Shown piece after piece: positions 12,101-27,100 of a stretch of DNA of 64,000 nt. This DNA comes from Ophiura sarsii (taxonomy: Eukaryota; Echinodermata; Ophiuroidea; Amphilepidida; Ophiuridae). Position 1 is the first letter of the stretch, and every line of letters begins with the position of its first letter. The stretch lies in the NCBI GenBank assembly GCA_035610835.1, contig CM069442.1, forward strand, positions 64,749,800 through 64,813,799. The letters run 5' to 3'. A program made the translations under genes and the position numbers. The notes beneath the pieces were generated by a model. The model did no database searches and had not been told where the DNA came from. It was given only the letters and a program-made list of their open reading frames with translations.

Positions 12101-15100
12101 TTACATGTAAAATATGTATCAAGTAGAAAATGCCTATAATTTAAAAAAGGCTCGAACAATTTTCTTGAAATTTTCACCGTATACTCTTATTCATTAGCAC
12201 TACCTAAATCAGGTCAAACCATAAAAGGGCCACTATATAATCTTTTTTTATCCCATAATTTTAATAAAGCGGACAGTCAAACAGCCGTGAAAGATAAGGG
12301 GATGATGATACTGTGACAGATTAGAATTTCAGTGAGAATTTTAGATTCATGTTAACAAAGATTCTCAACACAATGGCAATAATCTAAATAGATTCGCATA
12401 CACTTTTTTAAATGTTCATTTATAGTTATATTGGAGAATCCATAAATCAATATTAAATCATTTTCCATCTATCAATTTTGAATCTTGCAACGTGAAATAA
12501 CATTTTGTTAAATTCTTTTAAATGTTGATTGCTTCTTGGACCATGACTGGCCTCCCAGAGCAATGATGGCAGCAGATATGCTGATATTGATATTGATAGT
12601 CTTAATTATTGACAAGACAATTCAACCAAAGTGGCTGCTGTTCAAGAAGTATATGTACATTTGTCAAATCCATATTTATTTATTTTCATTTTAATGCACA
12701 CAGGGTGAGGCTGTGCAGCTGATTGCCGATGGCAAAGCACCAAGAATCACTCAACCTGAAGAGGGCGCAACATACGACAAGATCTGGAAGAAGAAATCAG
12801 TGGCAGAGGTATGAACTATCTTGTATCTCATATCGCTGGTGTTAAGGAATCAATAGCTATGGCATCCAAAATGTGGGAAATTCTTATTCAGTGTTTTCAT
12901 TAAGCTTATACAAATAGTGAAATACCCTTAACTTTTGATTTTTACCCTTGAAAAATTACCTCAGGTGAAAATAGTAGAAATTTACATTGTTTTATTACCT
13001 AAAACAGTGCTCTAGCAAAAGAAATGGCCACCTTTTTGGTTTTTTACCCTCAAGAATTTTACCCAGGGAAATTGCTGTTATTGCCCAACTACCGACACAC
13101 CCATAAAAGCCGTAGTGCCTATATACCCTAGCCTTTATTTTTTATAAGCTTGCCTGTATTATGGATATGGAACTGGTTTCAGCACAGCCTAATTTATTGA
13201 TATTCTAGAAAATTTGATTCATGTCAGTGGGGAAAACAACATTCAAAGGTTGAAATACCTTTCACTTGTTGGGAAATTACACTTTTTACTGAGCATAAAA
13301 CACTGCTATAATAGCACAATGTTTGGGCATCATTTTTACCTGGTGAAAATTGCTGTCTAGGCTACAAATTGATTTTCTGTATTAATCAAAAAAATATTGA
13401 CTAACCGATTTTTAGTAAAAAATGTAAATATTGACTAACTGATTTGTAGTAAAAATGTTTTTAAGAACTGACATTGTGAAACCGACATAAAATCCCCTTT
13501 TCTTCATTTACAATGTTCGTATTCTTTTTCTTTTTTTCATAAAAACAGATGAATTTCGATTCAACTGCAGAGACGTTACATAATTTCATCCGAGGTAATG
13601 ATAAGATCCCTGGAGCATGGACAACAATAGATGGACAGGTCAGTATTATTAGTATTCAGTACATGTAGATATAAATAGGCCATAGGTGGGACTATGTATC
13701 CCTGGCATCCCAAATCAGACTCTGGAAACGATTTGGCTATCATTTATTATCAGGGGATCAAATGAATGGGTTAGTGCAAGCGTGTGCAACCTGCGGCCCG
13801 CGGGCCACATGCGGCCCGCCGACCTCTAATCTGCGGCCCGCGAAGCAATCCTAGAATTCCCATTGATGCGGCCCGTTTTAACCGGAACTCCCTAGTTTCC
13901 CTAGTTTTACACAAATGGCAGGTTAATTTAGTGGTGTGCTCCCTTAAATTAGTAGGGTGACGCGATGCATTTTGTAAATATACCTCAAGGCGTGATTAAA
14001 TCCCTGGTTAAAATGGCACTTGCAGCAGTAACAGCGAGTATAAAGAGGAAATTACACGAAGAGAAGTGGGTATTCCATGAGCAATGGACTTCCCCTCTCC
14101 CTATTACTCCTCCTCTGGACGTGTTTTGGAATGTTTGACAATCACTGCGGCCCGTGAATAGATTTCAAAATCACAATGCGGCCCGTGTGGTGGAAAAGGT
14201 TGCACATGCTTGGGTTAGTGTAATAATGTCTTGAGGAGTAAATAGGGCGCAGGTGGATTTATGCATCTTTGACATCTGAAATAATATTGTGACCAATATA
14301 CTGTTAGCCTTGGATTATGCAAATTCCTAAAGGCAAGCTTGGACTCATGCCCCATTAACCTCTTTCTTCAATGGACCCTTCCAGGAGAGTCTTTGACATC
14401 TGAAATAATATTGTGACCAATATACTGTTAGCCTTCGATTATGCAAATTTCTAAAGGCAAGCTTGCACTCATGCCCCATTAACCTCTTTCTTCAAGGGAC
14501 GCTTCCAGGAGAGTCTACTTTTCAACCAAATTAAATCCCGATCTGATATTTATTAATTTGGAAGGTGTGGGCCTCTACTTAGTATGAAATTACAGCATAG
14601 CTTGAAATCACATTCCGTAAGACAATTTCAGGAGAGTGATCACTCTTCTTGAAATAGAAGACTTAGCGTCCTATATATTCAACTTCATAACAGTGACACC
14701 AATTTTTTAAAATTTTAAATCATTCCATTAAGTTTATAATGTAGAAATTATTCCTTTTGAAAAACACCTTCAATCATCAATCAGGCCAAATTCAGTGTTA
14801 TTTAGATTTAAGACAGTGCACTTAAGACAAATTGCGGTGTTTCCTTTATCATGGAATATCACTTATTATTATTTATATGGGCCTTCCAAAAGTTCAATAA
14901 AAGTGCATAATAGCACATAGTGTTGTTATCGATTGTCGGAAGTGTCGCATGTCGCAATATTTTCCATACGATACGACATGTCGATACATATTTTCGTATA
15001 TCGGAAAGAAACGATATGAATTTTAATTGGGTTTTATATGCTTTTTAAGTTTTCCGCACATTCCCCATTCACTTACAATTCATTACAAATTGTGATACAA

Positions 15101-18100
15101 TGTATATTGATGCGTGCATGGCCGTACCGTGCATCATTCCCTCGGTGAAAGCCTGACAAATCCCGCAAGTATCAAAATAATTCATACTGAATAACAACGC
15201 CATCGGGGAATGCCACTCGTATTGTATTTATAAATAAACAACCATGTTTTTCATAGAGCGCAATGGTCTATCAGGGGGCCTATCCACATCTGTGGAACTG
15301 TGCCTTTCGAGATGAGTTCCGAGCACATGTTATTGGCATTACGTCACTCGGACCGGTTCCGGAAAATTAAATAAATTTATAAAAAACCCGAAGTAAAATT
15401 TGTGATTGGACAAATTGTCACACGCATGCGTAAGGATGATTTTCGTAGCAATACGTCATTCGTATCGGGTTTCGGAAAAGGCCGAAGGGAAATCGAATAA
15501 ATCTTAAGCACAATGTCACACGCATGCGTAAAGGATGATTTTCTTCAATTAAAAGCTGGCGACAGCTAATTCGGAATTTGTTCATTTTAGTCTTCGTTTA
15601 ACGTTTTTAAATGACTTTTTCGGCCAATTTTCAAAGTTATTTATTGGTGGGGTACATCATTGATAGGAATATTTCTCCCATTCCCGATCTGATCAGGTTT
15701 TATCTGACATTTTTGATTTGTGACGATGGTTGCAGAATTCGGAAACCAAAAAGTTATTTTATCGATAATATATCGACATGTCGGAAGTTTTCTTTGACGA
15801 CATATCGATACAAAATTTTGTATCGATAACAGCACTAATAGCACATACACAGCCAGTCCAGAGTTCCACAAATTTCACTTATAGTACAGCTTCAGGGTGC
15901 TATAATCATTTAATATCGTAAATAACCTGAATAATTACAGCACTGTATTTATTACCCAACTTGGTGTGTGCGTGTTAATCTTTATCAGTGTTGCTTGAAT
16001 ACAAACTTAAGAGTTAAAGGTGTCCTATGTGAAAGTGGTGTATGCAGGGGTGTATCAAGCAGAGTTCTGCCACATATATCATCACTACATAGTACTATTG
16101 TGCACTAAAAGTTCCCGGGTGCAAGCAATATTCAATCAATATTGTGCAGTGCATGTGATTATATACGTGCAGATGATGGGCATTTCAATTTCGCTGAGAT
16201 AACTTCAGGCTAATTATTTTGCTATAAAAACAGTCTGTTATAAATAATATTAATTATTTATGTGTGTTTGATTATTTTTTATTGCAGCAAGTGACCATGT
16301 TTGGATCTAGCATATACACCAAGAGCGAACCCCAAGGAACACCATTAGATATTGCAGGGACCAGTAAACCAGGCATTGTACATAAAGATGGACTTATTCT
16401 CTTTGGCAATGATGGCAAAATGGTCAGTAGATATAATCAGTCAGTCACTTCAGAATTGTGTCAAGTGTAAAGTGTGTTTAGCTTTCACCGCACTTTGAAA
16501 AAGAGGCTTTAATAAATAATAGTACTTAATCAAATATATAGATAATGTACACAGGAATCTTCCCACGTAATGATTTTTACTAAAATGTTAATAACAATGA
16601 AAACAGAAAACACCTGAGCTTTTGTGAACACTGTCTAATACTTTGTTTTCTGAGTAAAACTAAGCACTTATTGATTGAGGGAACTCATCGCTTAGCTTCA
16701 GGTGACATATCATATGTTAGATGCAATATAAAGTGGAGAAGCCATTTGTGGCAATTAGATGCAATGTGTGGTGTTTATTTGCAGATCAACAATAAAACTA
16801 AACCAAATGATCAAATTCATGACAGACAATTTGGTGACATAATTTGTTCACTACTTGCTGAGTTAAGGTATCTATAAGAAACATCTCTCGGGCCTAATAT
16901 TGAACATGGGCAACAAGACAAATATGAGCTTTCTTATGAAAATAAAATCTCAATTTTAATGGGGAAAAGTAAATTTGATCTCATTGAGCTACATGTAAAT
17001 TATTTTAGGTGGCAGATGGTACATGTGTAATCATTAGTGCTGTCAGAAGTGTTGATTGTCGCAATATTTTCCATACTTGAGACATATCGATATATGTTAT
17101 TTAGATGTTGACAAGAAATGATATTAATTTTAATTAGGTTTTACATGCTTTTTAAGTTTTCCGCACATTCACCATTCAATAACAATTTATTGCAAATTAC
17201 GATACTACATATATTCCCTCGATGAAATCCTGACAAGTCCCTGCAAGTATTCAAATAATTCATGTTTTCAAAGAATCAATTTGAAAAAACAATGCTGCTC
17301 GTATTTCGTATTTAATCTAAAAACAACCACTTTATAAGAGAAGAGAGCACAGTTTGGTCAATCGAAGGCTTAATTCACATGTGTTCATGTGTTGAACCTG
17401 CGCCTTTTACGATAAGTGAGATCACATGAGGTCGCCAATTAATTAGTATTACGTCATTTGTCTTGGGTTTCGGAAAATCAAATAAAGCTGAAGCAAAATT
17501 TGTGAATGGAAAAATTGTCCTTTACGATCACACGCATGCGTATAAGGATGATTTTCGTCACTTGAAAGATGACGTCCATCAGCCAGCTACTTCGGAATGG
17601 AGACATTATTTATTCATTTTAGTCTTCATTTAACGTTTTTAAATGACTTTTTCGGCCAATTCTCCAAGTCAATTATTGGTGGGGTACATCATTGACAGGG
17701 ATATATCCCCGATATGATCAGGCTTTATCTGACGTTTTTGATCGGTAATGATTGTTTGGAACGCAAGTCCTTTATAATTAAATTATATCGATAATTATCG
17801 ATGTGTCAAAGGTTTTCCTTGACGACATATTGACACTAAATTTTGTATAGATAACAGCACTAGTAATCACTGCATTTGTGTGAAAAAACAACTATATTTA
17901 TTTTATTTTATCTTGTCTACACCAGCTGAATGTGAAGACTTTGCAATTGGAAGATGGACGCATGATACAGGCCTCCAAATATGGTCAGGCACCAACAGAG
18001 GAAACCAGGGTAGAACTGACGGAGGAGGAACAAAAAATGGCAGAAAGTATCAAGGTAAATTATTATTAAAAATGAACATTTTTATAAACCAAAAATGGCA

Positions 18101-21100
18101 GAAAATGTCAAAGTAAATTAGGGAGGAAATTAAAAGTTGAACATTTTTACGAACCACAAATGGCAGAAAATATTGAAGTAAATCGGCAAACAGTCTTAGA
18201 GGAGTTGAACATTTTCTAGGAACCAAAAATAACTGTAAATATCAAGGTAATAAAAGTTGAATGTTTTCTTGGAACAAAATGACCCAAAATATGGTAAATT
18301 AAAACACAATCTTTAGGAAGTTGAACATCTTCCACAGGAACAAAAACAACTGAAAATATGGTACATTAGGAAACGATTATAAGGAAGTTGAACATATTCT
18401 AGGAACAAACAAAATGGCAGAAAATATTAGGTAAATTGGAAAACAAACAAAGTTGAACATTTTTATGAAATCAAAACATTAAGATTGCAATTGCGCCATG
18501 CCATAGCTACTTTAAGCCAATATCAAAAATGCAATAACAATGGTAACACATTGCATAATCTGGATGTGTGATATGAATAATTGTAACCAACCATAACAAT
18601 ATGATTGTGTGTTGTTCCCGGAAAGTGTTCAACAATAACAATATTATTCTTTGTTATGAATATGTAGCCAGCTGTATGTGCTTGTATTATTTTTTACCAG
18701 CAGATAATTAAATATTGTGAACAATAGCAGCTGGCTTGGGTTTAATTATTTTTGAAATGAGAAAAGGTTGATAAGTACACAATAGGTAGGCAATGGGCAT
18801 GTGAAGAGGTTTTTAAATATATTTTTAGGAGGTTAGAGAGGGGGAACCCATTTTAAAGGACTTACATTTTAAAGGCCTTAGCACTAAACTTTGATGAAGT
18901 TGTCTTTGGATGTTAACACTCATTAACTTACCTGTTTTGTTGCAACTGAATTTAAAATTATAATAAAATTATAGCTATTTTTGTCTCTATTTCTTATTCT
19001 GTTATTTATTAATCTAAGTAATTACATGCATTGTACCTTAACTTATTTAATACTGAATCGGTTTGTATGTTTCATAGGGAATTTGGGTCGGCATTTTAAG
19101 TAATGACAACGTACAACCAGAATCTGATTTCTTCAAGATGGGTGCCGGTTCCATGGACGTAGCCAGGTAAATGTAGTTAGATATAGACCATTCTCAAATA
19201 GAGGTCGGAAAAAATTGTCATCAAAATTGTGCCCAATGGTAGTTTGGTTTCAACTGTATTACCACACGGTACAATAAGACAAATCAAAATCATCAAAACC
19301 AACATGTTTTTGAAAATGTTTGATTTGAAACGGTCTATATTGTCCACCTTATTGTAATTTGATCATTTGATATCCAGAAACTTGTACCATTATAGATATT
19401 GAAACAATACATAAAATATAGTGATTACTAATCTATCTATTCCTTGTTGTGTTTAGGAAATTGTGAGAAATGAATAGTTCATTAACCTGATTGCTAATTG
19501 AACTTGGGACCTGATTAACTCATCAGGTGCTCCTTAAATAAAGATAATTTTCAATAAGATGTGGAAGTACTAGAAATGTATTACCAGAGGATTCATATTT
19601 TTATGATTCCTCCTGCGATAAGTTTGATAAGTTTTAATTCTTTCAAATTAAACGTTAAATATCAGTTCATTACGTTGGCCGTTTTGATTTCCAAAGCTAA
19701 GTGATATAGTTCTCACATTGACACTTAGTATGTATGCCTTTTTAATATGAAAATAATACACAAATACTTCTTAACTGTGACCCACCATCAAACAGTTTCA
19801 AATTCAATATAATGACATCCCTGTAGATATTCTCATACTAAATTGAGCTGCTGAAATATGTGACATTTAGTATGGTACTTACGGTAAACTAGAATAAACA
19901 TGTACATATGCTTCTGACTTGGTCCCATCGGACTGGATTGAAAATGGCTATGAAGCACATATAGTCATCTTTCCTCCATCGTTCCTTTCACAATGCATGT
20001 ACACAAGAAATTAAAGTTTTCTTTTCTAATGTGTATTTGTAGACTTGTGGAAGAAGTGAAACAAAAGTGCAATGGCATCGAACTCCAAAATGAAGATGTT
20101 TACATGGCTACCACATTGGATACATTTACTCAGCTGGTAGTCAGGCGAGGAAGAGGAGAGGGACAGGAAGAGTTTACTTATGATGCAGTAAGTACTGTAA
20201 AAGCTGAAATCTTCGCGGTGGTTTTATTTTTGTGCTTTTCGCGCAAAATATTTTTCTGCAAAAATATTATTTCAACATTCATGCAGTGCATCGAGAAGGT
20301 CGCCCGCAAACAAATTGTTTTCAACATTCATGCAGTGCATCCAGAAGGTCGCCTGTGAAAAAAAACCAATTCGTGAAATGTCTATGATATCAAAATGCGC
20401 GAAAAAAATCTTTATGCGAAATATTGGCTTTATTGGTACATCAGAAATGTGTGGATAGAGAGCAGTACGCTACTTATGTAGATGCCATCTCTCAGCTGGC
20501 AAGGGGTGGGGATAGGAGTTCAATCATGATTCAGTAAGTGCTTGGGTTTATCATTGGTGTAAGACAGCACAGAATTAACCTAGCACAGAATCCTCTATTC
20601 ACGATTTAAAGGATTATACAGCTTTATTCCGTAATTGGGTCTTTACACCACAAGTCTAACTTATGAATGTCTTGCACCAAGGATATACCAATACTTGTCT
20701 TACACCAAGGATATACCAAGACTTGGGCGGAAGTCGGGTTGGTGATGATGTTGCTATTTTTTTGGATGCATTCTCACAGCCTGTAGTCGGGAGCGGTAAA
20801 GGGATAAAGCGGAGGAGTTCATTTATGATGCAGTAAGTGCATAGGGGCTAGTCGAGAATGGGTGTGTCGCTAATTGTACACGTGAGGTAGCTGGTTGGGG
20901 TGTGGCTACCTTATTTGAAATGAACCATTAACTCATTTTTTGGAAAAATAATTGGCAAAAAAGAAATATATCTGGGCTAAATCAATTTAAAAAACTAAAA
21001 CCTGTGTAACCCTTTATTGGCTTATAAAATATTGTTTATGATGTTTTAAATGGTAGCAAGTCAGTTGTCCCCTGGACAACAACCTTGGTTAAATGGGCTG

Positions 21101-24100
21101 TCCGGCAGCAGTTTTGGTTGTCTCGGACAACCGGACAAGCCCTATTTCAACACTGAACTTTTGCATATTGAGTTTTCAAGTTTTGAAAATAAATCGTATT
21201 TTCTTTGATTTCTCCATTAGATCCAGATGAACATCAACAACATGGATATAGAGTTCCCGCATCAGTTGTTCATCAATAATGAGTTTGTGGATGCCACAGG
21301 TGGTAATTCCTACAAGACTATTAACCCTAATGATGAGTCTGTTATATGTGAATTATCTAAGGCTACTGTAGAAGATGTAGATACCGCTGTAGCAGCTGCT
21401 AAAGTAAGTTGCTATTTCAACAATTATTGAAAAGGGGACAAATATGTAAATTATAACAAATCCAACTACTGTTGCAGTTAAGACCCATATCACCTAAAAA
21501 CCACCAGGTCATGTGCATGATCAAAAAATGGATTTCCCTTATATTTAGTATGTTGGAAGGTCTTATGGTATAACATACTGAAATGCATTTAAAAAAAATA
21601 AAAACCTCTGTTGCCATGGCAACACCCATTAGTATTTCGGGCTATTTCCCCCATTTCTACGAAAAAAATATGTTGATGCCCAGTTCTTCCAAGCTACTGA
21701 CTCAAAAGTGTAAAATATATCAAATAAAGGACTTTTAAGGACTTAGTGTCCAATGTACTGACATGTTGCATCAAATATGGATTTAGGGACCAAAGCTCTT
21801 ATGACTGTAATGTATCATGTTTGCATATTGCTTAAAGGCAAAGGTCCACTCTGGCCAGTTCACCCAATGTGAACTTGCGTACACCTGTTCATTTGATGAC
21901 GGACGAAGTAGAGTTAAAGATGGAGAAATCTCAACCTAGCGATATTCCCAGAGGATCTGGCTGGTACCAGTGGACGTAAGGGTTTAATGTTACAATGCTA
22001 AAAATGTATTGTGTGGAATTGGTTATCAACTGAAGATAATAAGATAAGATAAGATAATATCAACTGGATAAGTTTGATAATGGAGAAAATTACCTAAGAC
22101 TAAACCAAATATTGATTTAGTCCAAGCATAAGTCAGCAGTATCTTGAAACAGTGATATGTTGAGATTGTGCACGTAATGTGTTGCAAGTCAAAGTCCATC
22201 CCTCATCATGGAGGGAGTATTTAACCTTGAAGGTGCAAAAGTGTATGCTCTACCGACGGATCTAGACAATTCTGCTGCAGTAGTGCAGGCTCAATTCAGA
22301 ATGGCTGTTTGACCCCAAGTGAATATCAGGCAAAATAAAATACAAAGCATCCATTTATGCTCAATGTATTATGCAATATGCACCAGACTAGACAAATGTC
22401 CATAAAATGTTGCGTAGTATACAAATATTGAATGCCTGAGCGTGTGATACCAAAAACTATATCACAAGATCAAATTTGGATTTTTTATTTTTTTAAAATC
22501 CAAATTGGACTGAGTTATATAGTTTTACTATTGCACAAACAAAAGGCATTCAATATTTGTTTTATATCATGATATCACATGATTCTTTTCCAGCCATAAT
22601 GATAGTAATAACTATCACATGGTTGAAATCAGGCCTATCATGATAAAATAAAATCTATCTAATCTATAGTGAAAAAGAAGTTGATCATGAATAAATATTT
22701 GTTCCAAAAATACCAAACAAATTTGACAAGGCAATGAAACACATATGTGATGCGATCTGTGAAAACCCACTACATGTCGGGGTTTTTCATATTGGAGATA
22801 TTTATATCATAAGAAAGCCGAATCTGTGCTGATTACAGAACTGCTTCGATCATTCTTCTACGATCACTACAAAAAATGTTATGAGTGAATGATGGTTGTG
22901 ATGTCATAAAAAGCTACAAAACAAGAAATCATGAAAACAGGCCATAAAAGATACATAATTCAATAGAATAACATTATAAGGCTAATTAGAAAAGTGAAAT
23001 TTTATAAAAGGTGATGACACAAAGTAATAGAAATTAATTAATTAATTAATTAATTAATTAATTTTAATTTTAATTTTCTAAACTAAATCTTAAAAAAATT
23101 TAAAAAAATACAAATATTGTTTTTATTTTTTATTTTACCCATAATCCCTATTTCACATTTTGCGACATCCGACGGGTTTTCACAGATCGCATCACATATT
23201 CAAAAAACATATTCTTCCGCTCATATGAAGAAAAGAATCGCTGAAATTCATCAAGAATTGTACCAGTTTTAATAACTGGCAGCTGTCTACGAAATGCTAA
23301 ATCCTTTGAAATTATCCATCTGACATGGCAATGCCTTGCTAGACGTCCCGTTACCAAAGTGTGCATGCTCAAACCAATTCAAATACATAGAAGTACAGGC
23401 ATAAAAATGTTCAGCGTTTCCGCGGATTTCAGCGTTTTTTATTTTGCTGAGAAACTGTTCAGCTTTTTTTTTTTTTAATTTTGAAGAAGAAAACAATGTT
23501 GTTGTTTTTTGTTTTGTTTTTTTATTTTTTGTTGTTGTTGTTGTCCTTCTTCTAACTAGAGGTGATTGTAAAGATAGTCTTATTCCTTGTAAAATTGGTG
23601 TTCCAGGAGGGCTTCCAAATGGTTTTTAAACCATAAAAACAAAATCAAGGGGGCGCTGCCCCTTGATCCCCGCCGGGGCCCTAAGTCGGGCCCCTGGAAC
23701 TCCGGCCATAATTTTCAGTGTTTTTTATGAAGCCCAGTTTTCATGCCTGGAAGTAGTACACTGTGTATTCCGTACATTGTCTATAAAGTGAAGAGCAAAG
23801 AGTACATATTCACAAAGAGACATTGATATTCAAATGAGATTTAAACCGGTGAGTTACAAATTCAGTAGAATAGTATTCATAATATCAGCTTTTTTTTTTT
23901 TTAATTTTGAAGAAGAAAACAATGTTGTTGTTTTTTGTTTTGTTTTTTTATTTTTTGTTGTTGTTGTTGTCCTTCTTCTAACTAGAGGTGATTGTAAAGA
24001 TAGTCTTATTCCTTGTAAAATTGGTGTTCCAGGAGGGCTTCCAAATGGTTTTTAAACCATAAAAACAAAATCAAGGGGGCGCTGCCCCTTGATCCCCGCC

Positions 24101-27100
24101 GGGGCCCTAAGTCGGGCCCCTGGAACTCCGGCCATAATTTTCAGTGTTTTTTATGAAGCCCAGTTTTCATGCCTGGAAGTAGTACACTGTGTATTCCGTA
24201 CATTGTCTATAAAGTGAAGAGCAAAGAGTACATATTCACAAAGAGACATTGATATTCAAATGAGATTTAAACCGGTGAGTTACAAATTCAGTAGAATAGT
24301 ATTCATAATATCAATAATATGTGGCTCAAATTTGAGTAAATTCTAAAATATTTTTGTCATATTTTGTGTTTCATATAATGGGTAGGGTATACATATAAAT
24401 CCTGGTGTAAATGCATTACTTTCTGAAATGAAAAGTTATAAATATCTGTTGCTTTTTTCTTTAAGAATTCCATTGGTAACTCGATAATTGGTTGATTTGG
24501 TAATAAAGCATTACTCTTTATATCACTGAATATTGATTTTATCCCCACTTTCATTAATATCTGTGATTTAAAGGTAGATGACCCGATCACATTTTCGTAA
24601 CACAGAATTATTTCAAACATACGGAGATTTTCATATCATATGGAAGCTCGTATTTTTCTCATCACCATACTGAAATTTGACGGCCTAAATCGGTATAATT
24701 ACGGAGAAATCGATGAAATAACGTCGAATTACCGCGAATGGTGGTAACCACCGATATAGTTTGTGTACTACTCAATGGGTACAGTTCACAGCATCTTGTG
24801 CGTCTAAAATAAGAACCATTAGAGCTATGCAACTCAAACTTTGGAACACAACTTTTTTAAGGATGACCTTTCATGTAGAATAGAAAACTTCAAGTTGAAA
24901 ATCGGAACATCTACCTTTAATGTGCCAGGTATAAATATCTTTCGAGTTTCAATTAATATGAACACTTTGCTCCTCACTTAGACGGACAATTTCAAAGGAG
25001 TTACCATTCCCGAGACATTTTCCAAAATGAGTTATTTTTTATTAAAACAGGCATCCTGATAACTCCTGATAGCAAGGGACAATTCCACTGATTTGCTTTT
25101 TAAGATGAGCGGAAGAATATGCCTGAATATGCTTCATTGTTTGAATCTCACCTGTATAAATATCTTTTGAATTTGAATGATATCATTACTTTTTGCTCTT
25201 CACTTGGACAGATCATATTAAAGAATATAGCATTCCGTGGACAGCTGCCAAAATGGGTTCCTTGATTGAAATAGGCATAACTCCTAATAGCGAGGGGGCA
25301 ATTCCGGTGATTATTTTTTAAAGATTAGTGGAAAAATATGTTCTTTGACTATGTGCTTCAATGGTTTGTTAAATTTGTTTGGTCCATTTGGTAAACAAAT
25401 GTTTATTCACGATCAACTTCTTTTTGACTCACTCTGTATGTTCCCCAACTCTCTAATAATTATTTATATCATATTCCATATTACAACAAAAGTACTGTTA
25501 ACCCTAACCCTAGAAACGTGTGATGGGGATGGAACGAAGAACAGGGGGAGGGGGTTAAATAAAAAACTTTAAAAATATGTCCGCCGGTCCCGAGAATTAA
25601 ACCCGTGCCGGCCGCATGACAGGCGAGATACACCACCACCCAGCCACGGGGGAGGGCTTCTCAGGCTAAAAAATTGGAGACCATTGGCATATATACCCGG
25701 GGCAAGCCTCCAATTAAGCGAGTCTGGACCAGGAGCCACATATTTGAAAAACGTGGCTCCTGGTCCTCTAATTTTCTAGTGAACCAGGAGCCATTTCAAT
25801 AGAACCAGGAGCCATTTTCAAAAAGCATCAAAATGCTAATATATTGATTTTTTCAGCAGCTTAAAATAAATGTTTATATTATAAGAGTTATGAGCATTTA
25901 AACATTTCCTTTAACACTGTCTTTCAATTGAAAAAAGAAACTTTAAATCCAAATATATCCCTTACCCTTAAGTATGTTACCACATAATTGATACGCCCTG
26001 AAAGTATAGTTGATTAGGGATAATAAAAAAGATTGCCCATCCACCAGCCCCCCCCCCCCCCCCCCCCCCCCACCCACCCACCCACCCTTGGACCATGTTA
26101 CCCCACCCATGACGCCAGCAGGGAATTCCCTTGTTTTTATGAATGAATAAACATGTGTGTTCATTTACCAAATATGGTTCATTATGTAAATAACATTGGG
26201 TTATCCAATCACTGTCAATAATTGTTTTAGACCTGTTGCCATAGGAATGATTGACATTAAAGTCAAACTAGGCAACCCGTTACTTTTGTGGTCAATTACT
26301 CATGCTGGGGATTCCCTAAACATGCGCTCCCCAATATCTGGGCTGGGAAATCCCTTTTCTAAATGTAAACAAGAGCGATGTTGTTGTTGACCCATCGATA
26401 TCGTAGCAAAAAGTTCGAAGTTCATTAATTCTGACGTAACACTGTATTCCCGGTATCTTTTTTGTATCCGATGTATCGCAGTAAATTGGTTGGTCTCAAA
26501 ATGTTCAAAACCTCGTGCGAATTGTGTAATCGGAATTTCGGAAGAGAAAAAATCATTGACATAAAAAAAGCTGAATTACGGCAGCTCTTAATTAGAATAT
26601 AATGAACATCATGAAACCTCTTGATCCCGAATAACTTGCATAATTAATATGCTGTGATGTAGGTAAGAAAATCGGACTAAAAAGTAAGCTTATTTACTTT
26701 TAAAATATAATTCAAGGAGCGATATTTTGGGGTGGTTTTTCAGTCATGACATTTTTACTATTGCGTGAGCTGAGTGACAGCATTTGGTTTATTTTCGCGC
26801 GATTGCTCGGTTTTTGATTTCGAAATCTCGGGTTTGTTTGTTTAAACGGTCAGTCCGTACGGACACGCGCTAGTTTAATACTTGTATTCAAGCAAGATTT
26901 GGTGGCTTTTAGGTATTTTTGATTGAGCTCAAGCAATGAACAATCTTCACTTCTAGTCCTTTAAAAATAAAGGCAAATGACCGAGCGTCGGGTACGAAAA
27001 TTTGCCGGCGCTTAGGTATGTATTTTTGGGAAATACCAGGCGCCAAAACTCGGGGACCAGGGGGTAAAAAGCGGCCGGCGCCCGCTTAATTGGAGGCTTG

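Noticed and set aside
17880..18116. 78-codon open frame over exon 8
   Set aside because: Another frame gives [14 protein letters not shown]..., conserved and in phase with both neighbours.
19185..19342. Small MITE with TAGACC/GGTCTA ends in intron 9
   Set aside because: Arms are short and imperfect, and no target duplication is clear.
23444..24055. Two hydrophobic short proteins with the same C-terminus
   Set aside because: The shared part comes from the 426-bp duplication, and the hydrophobic run is translated TTG/GTT low-complexity DNA.
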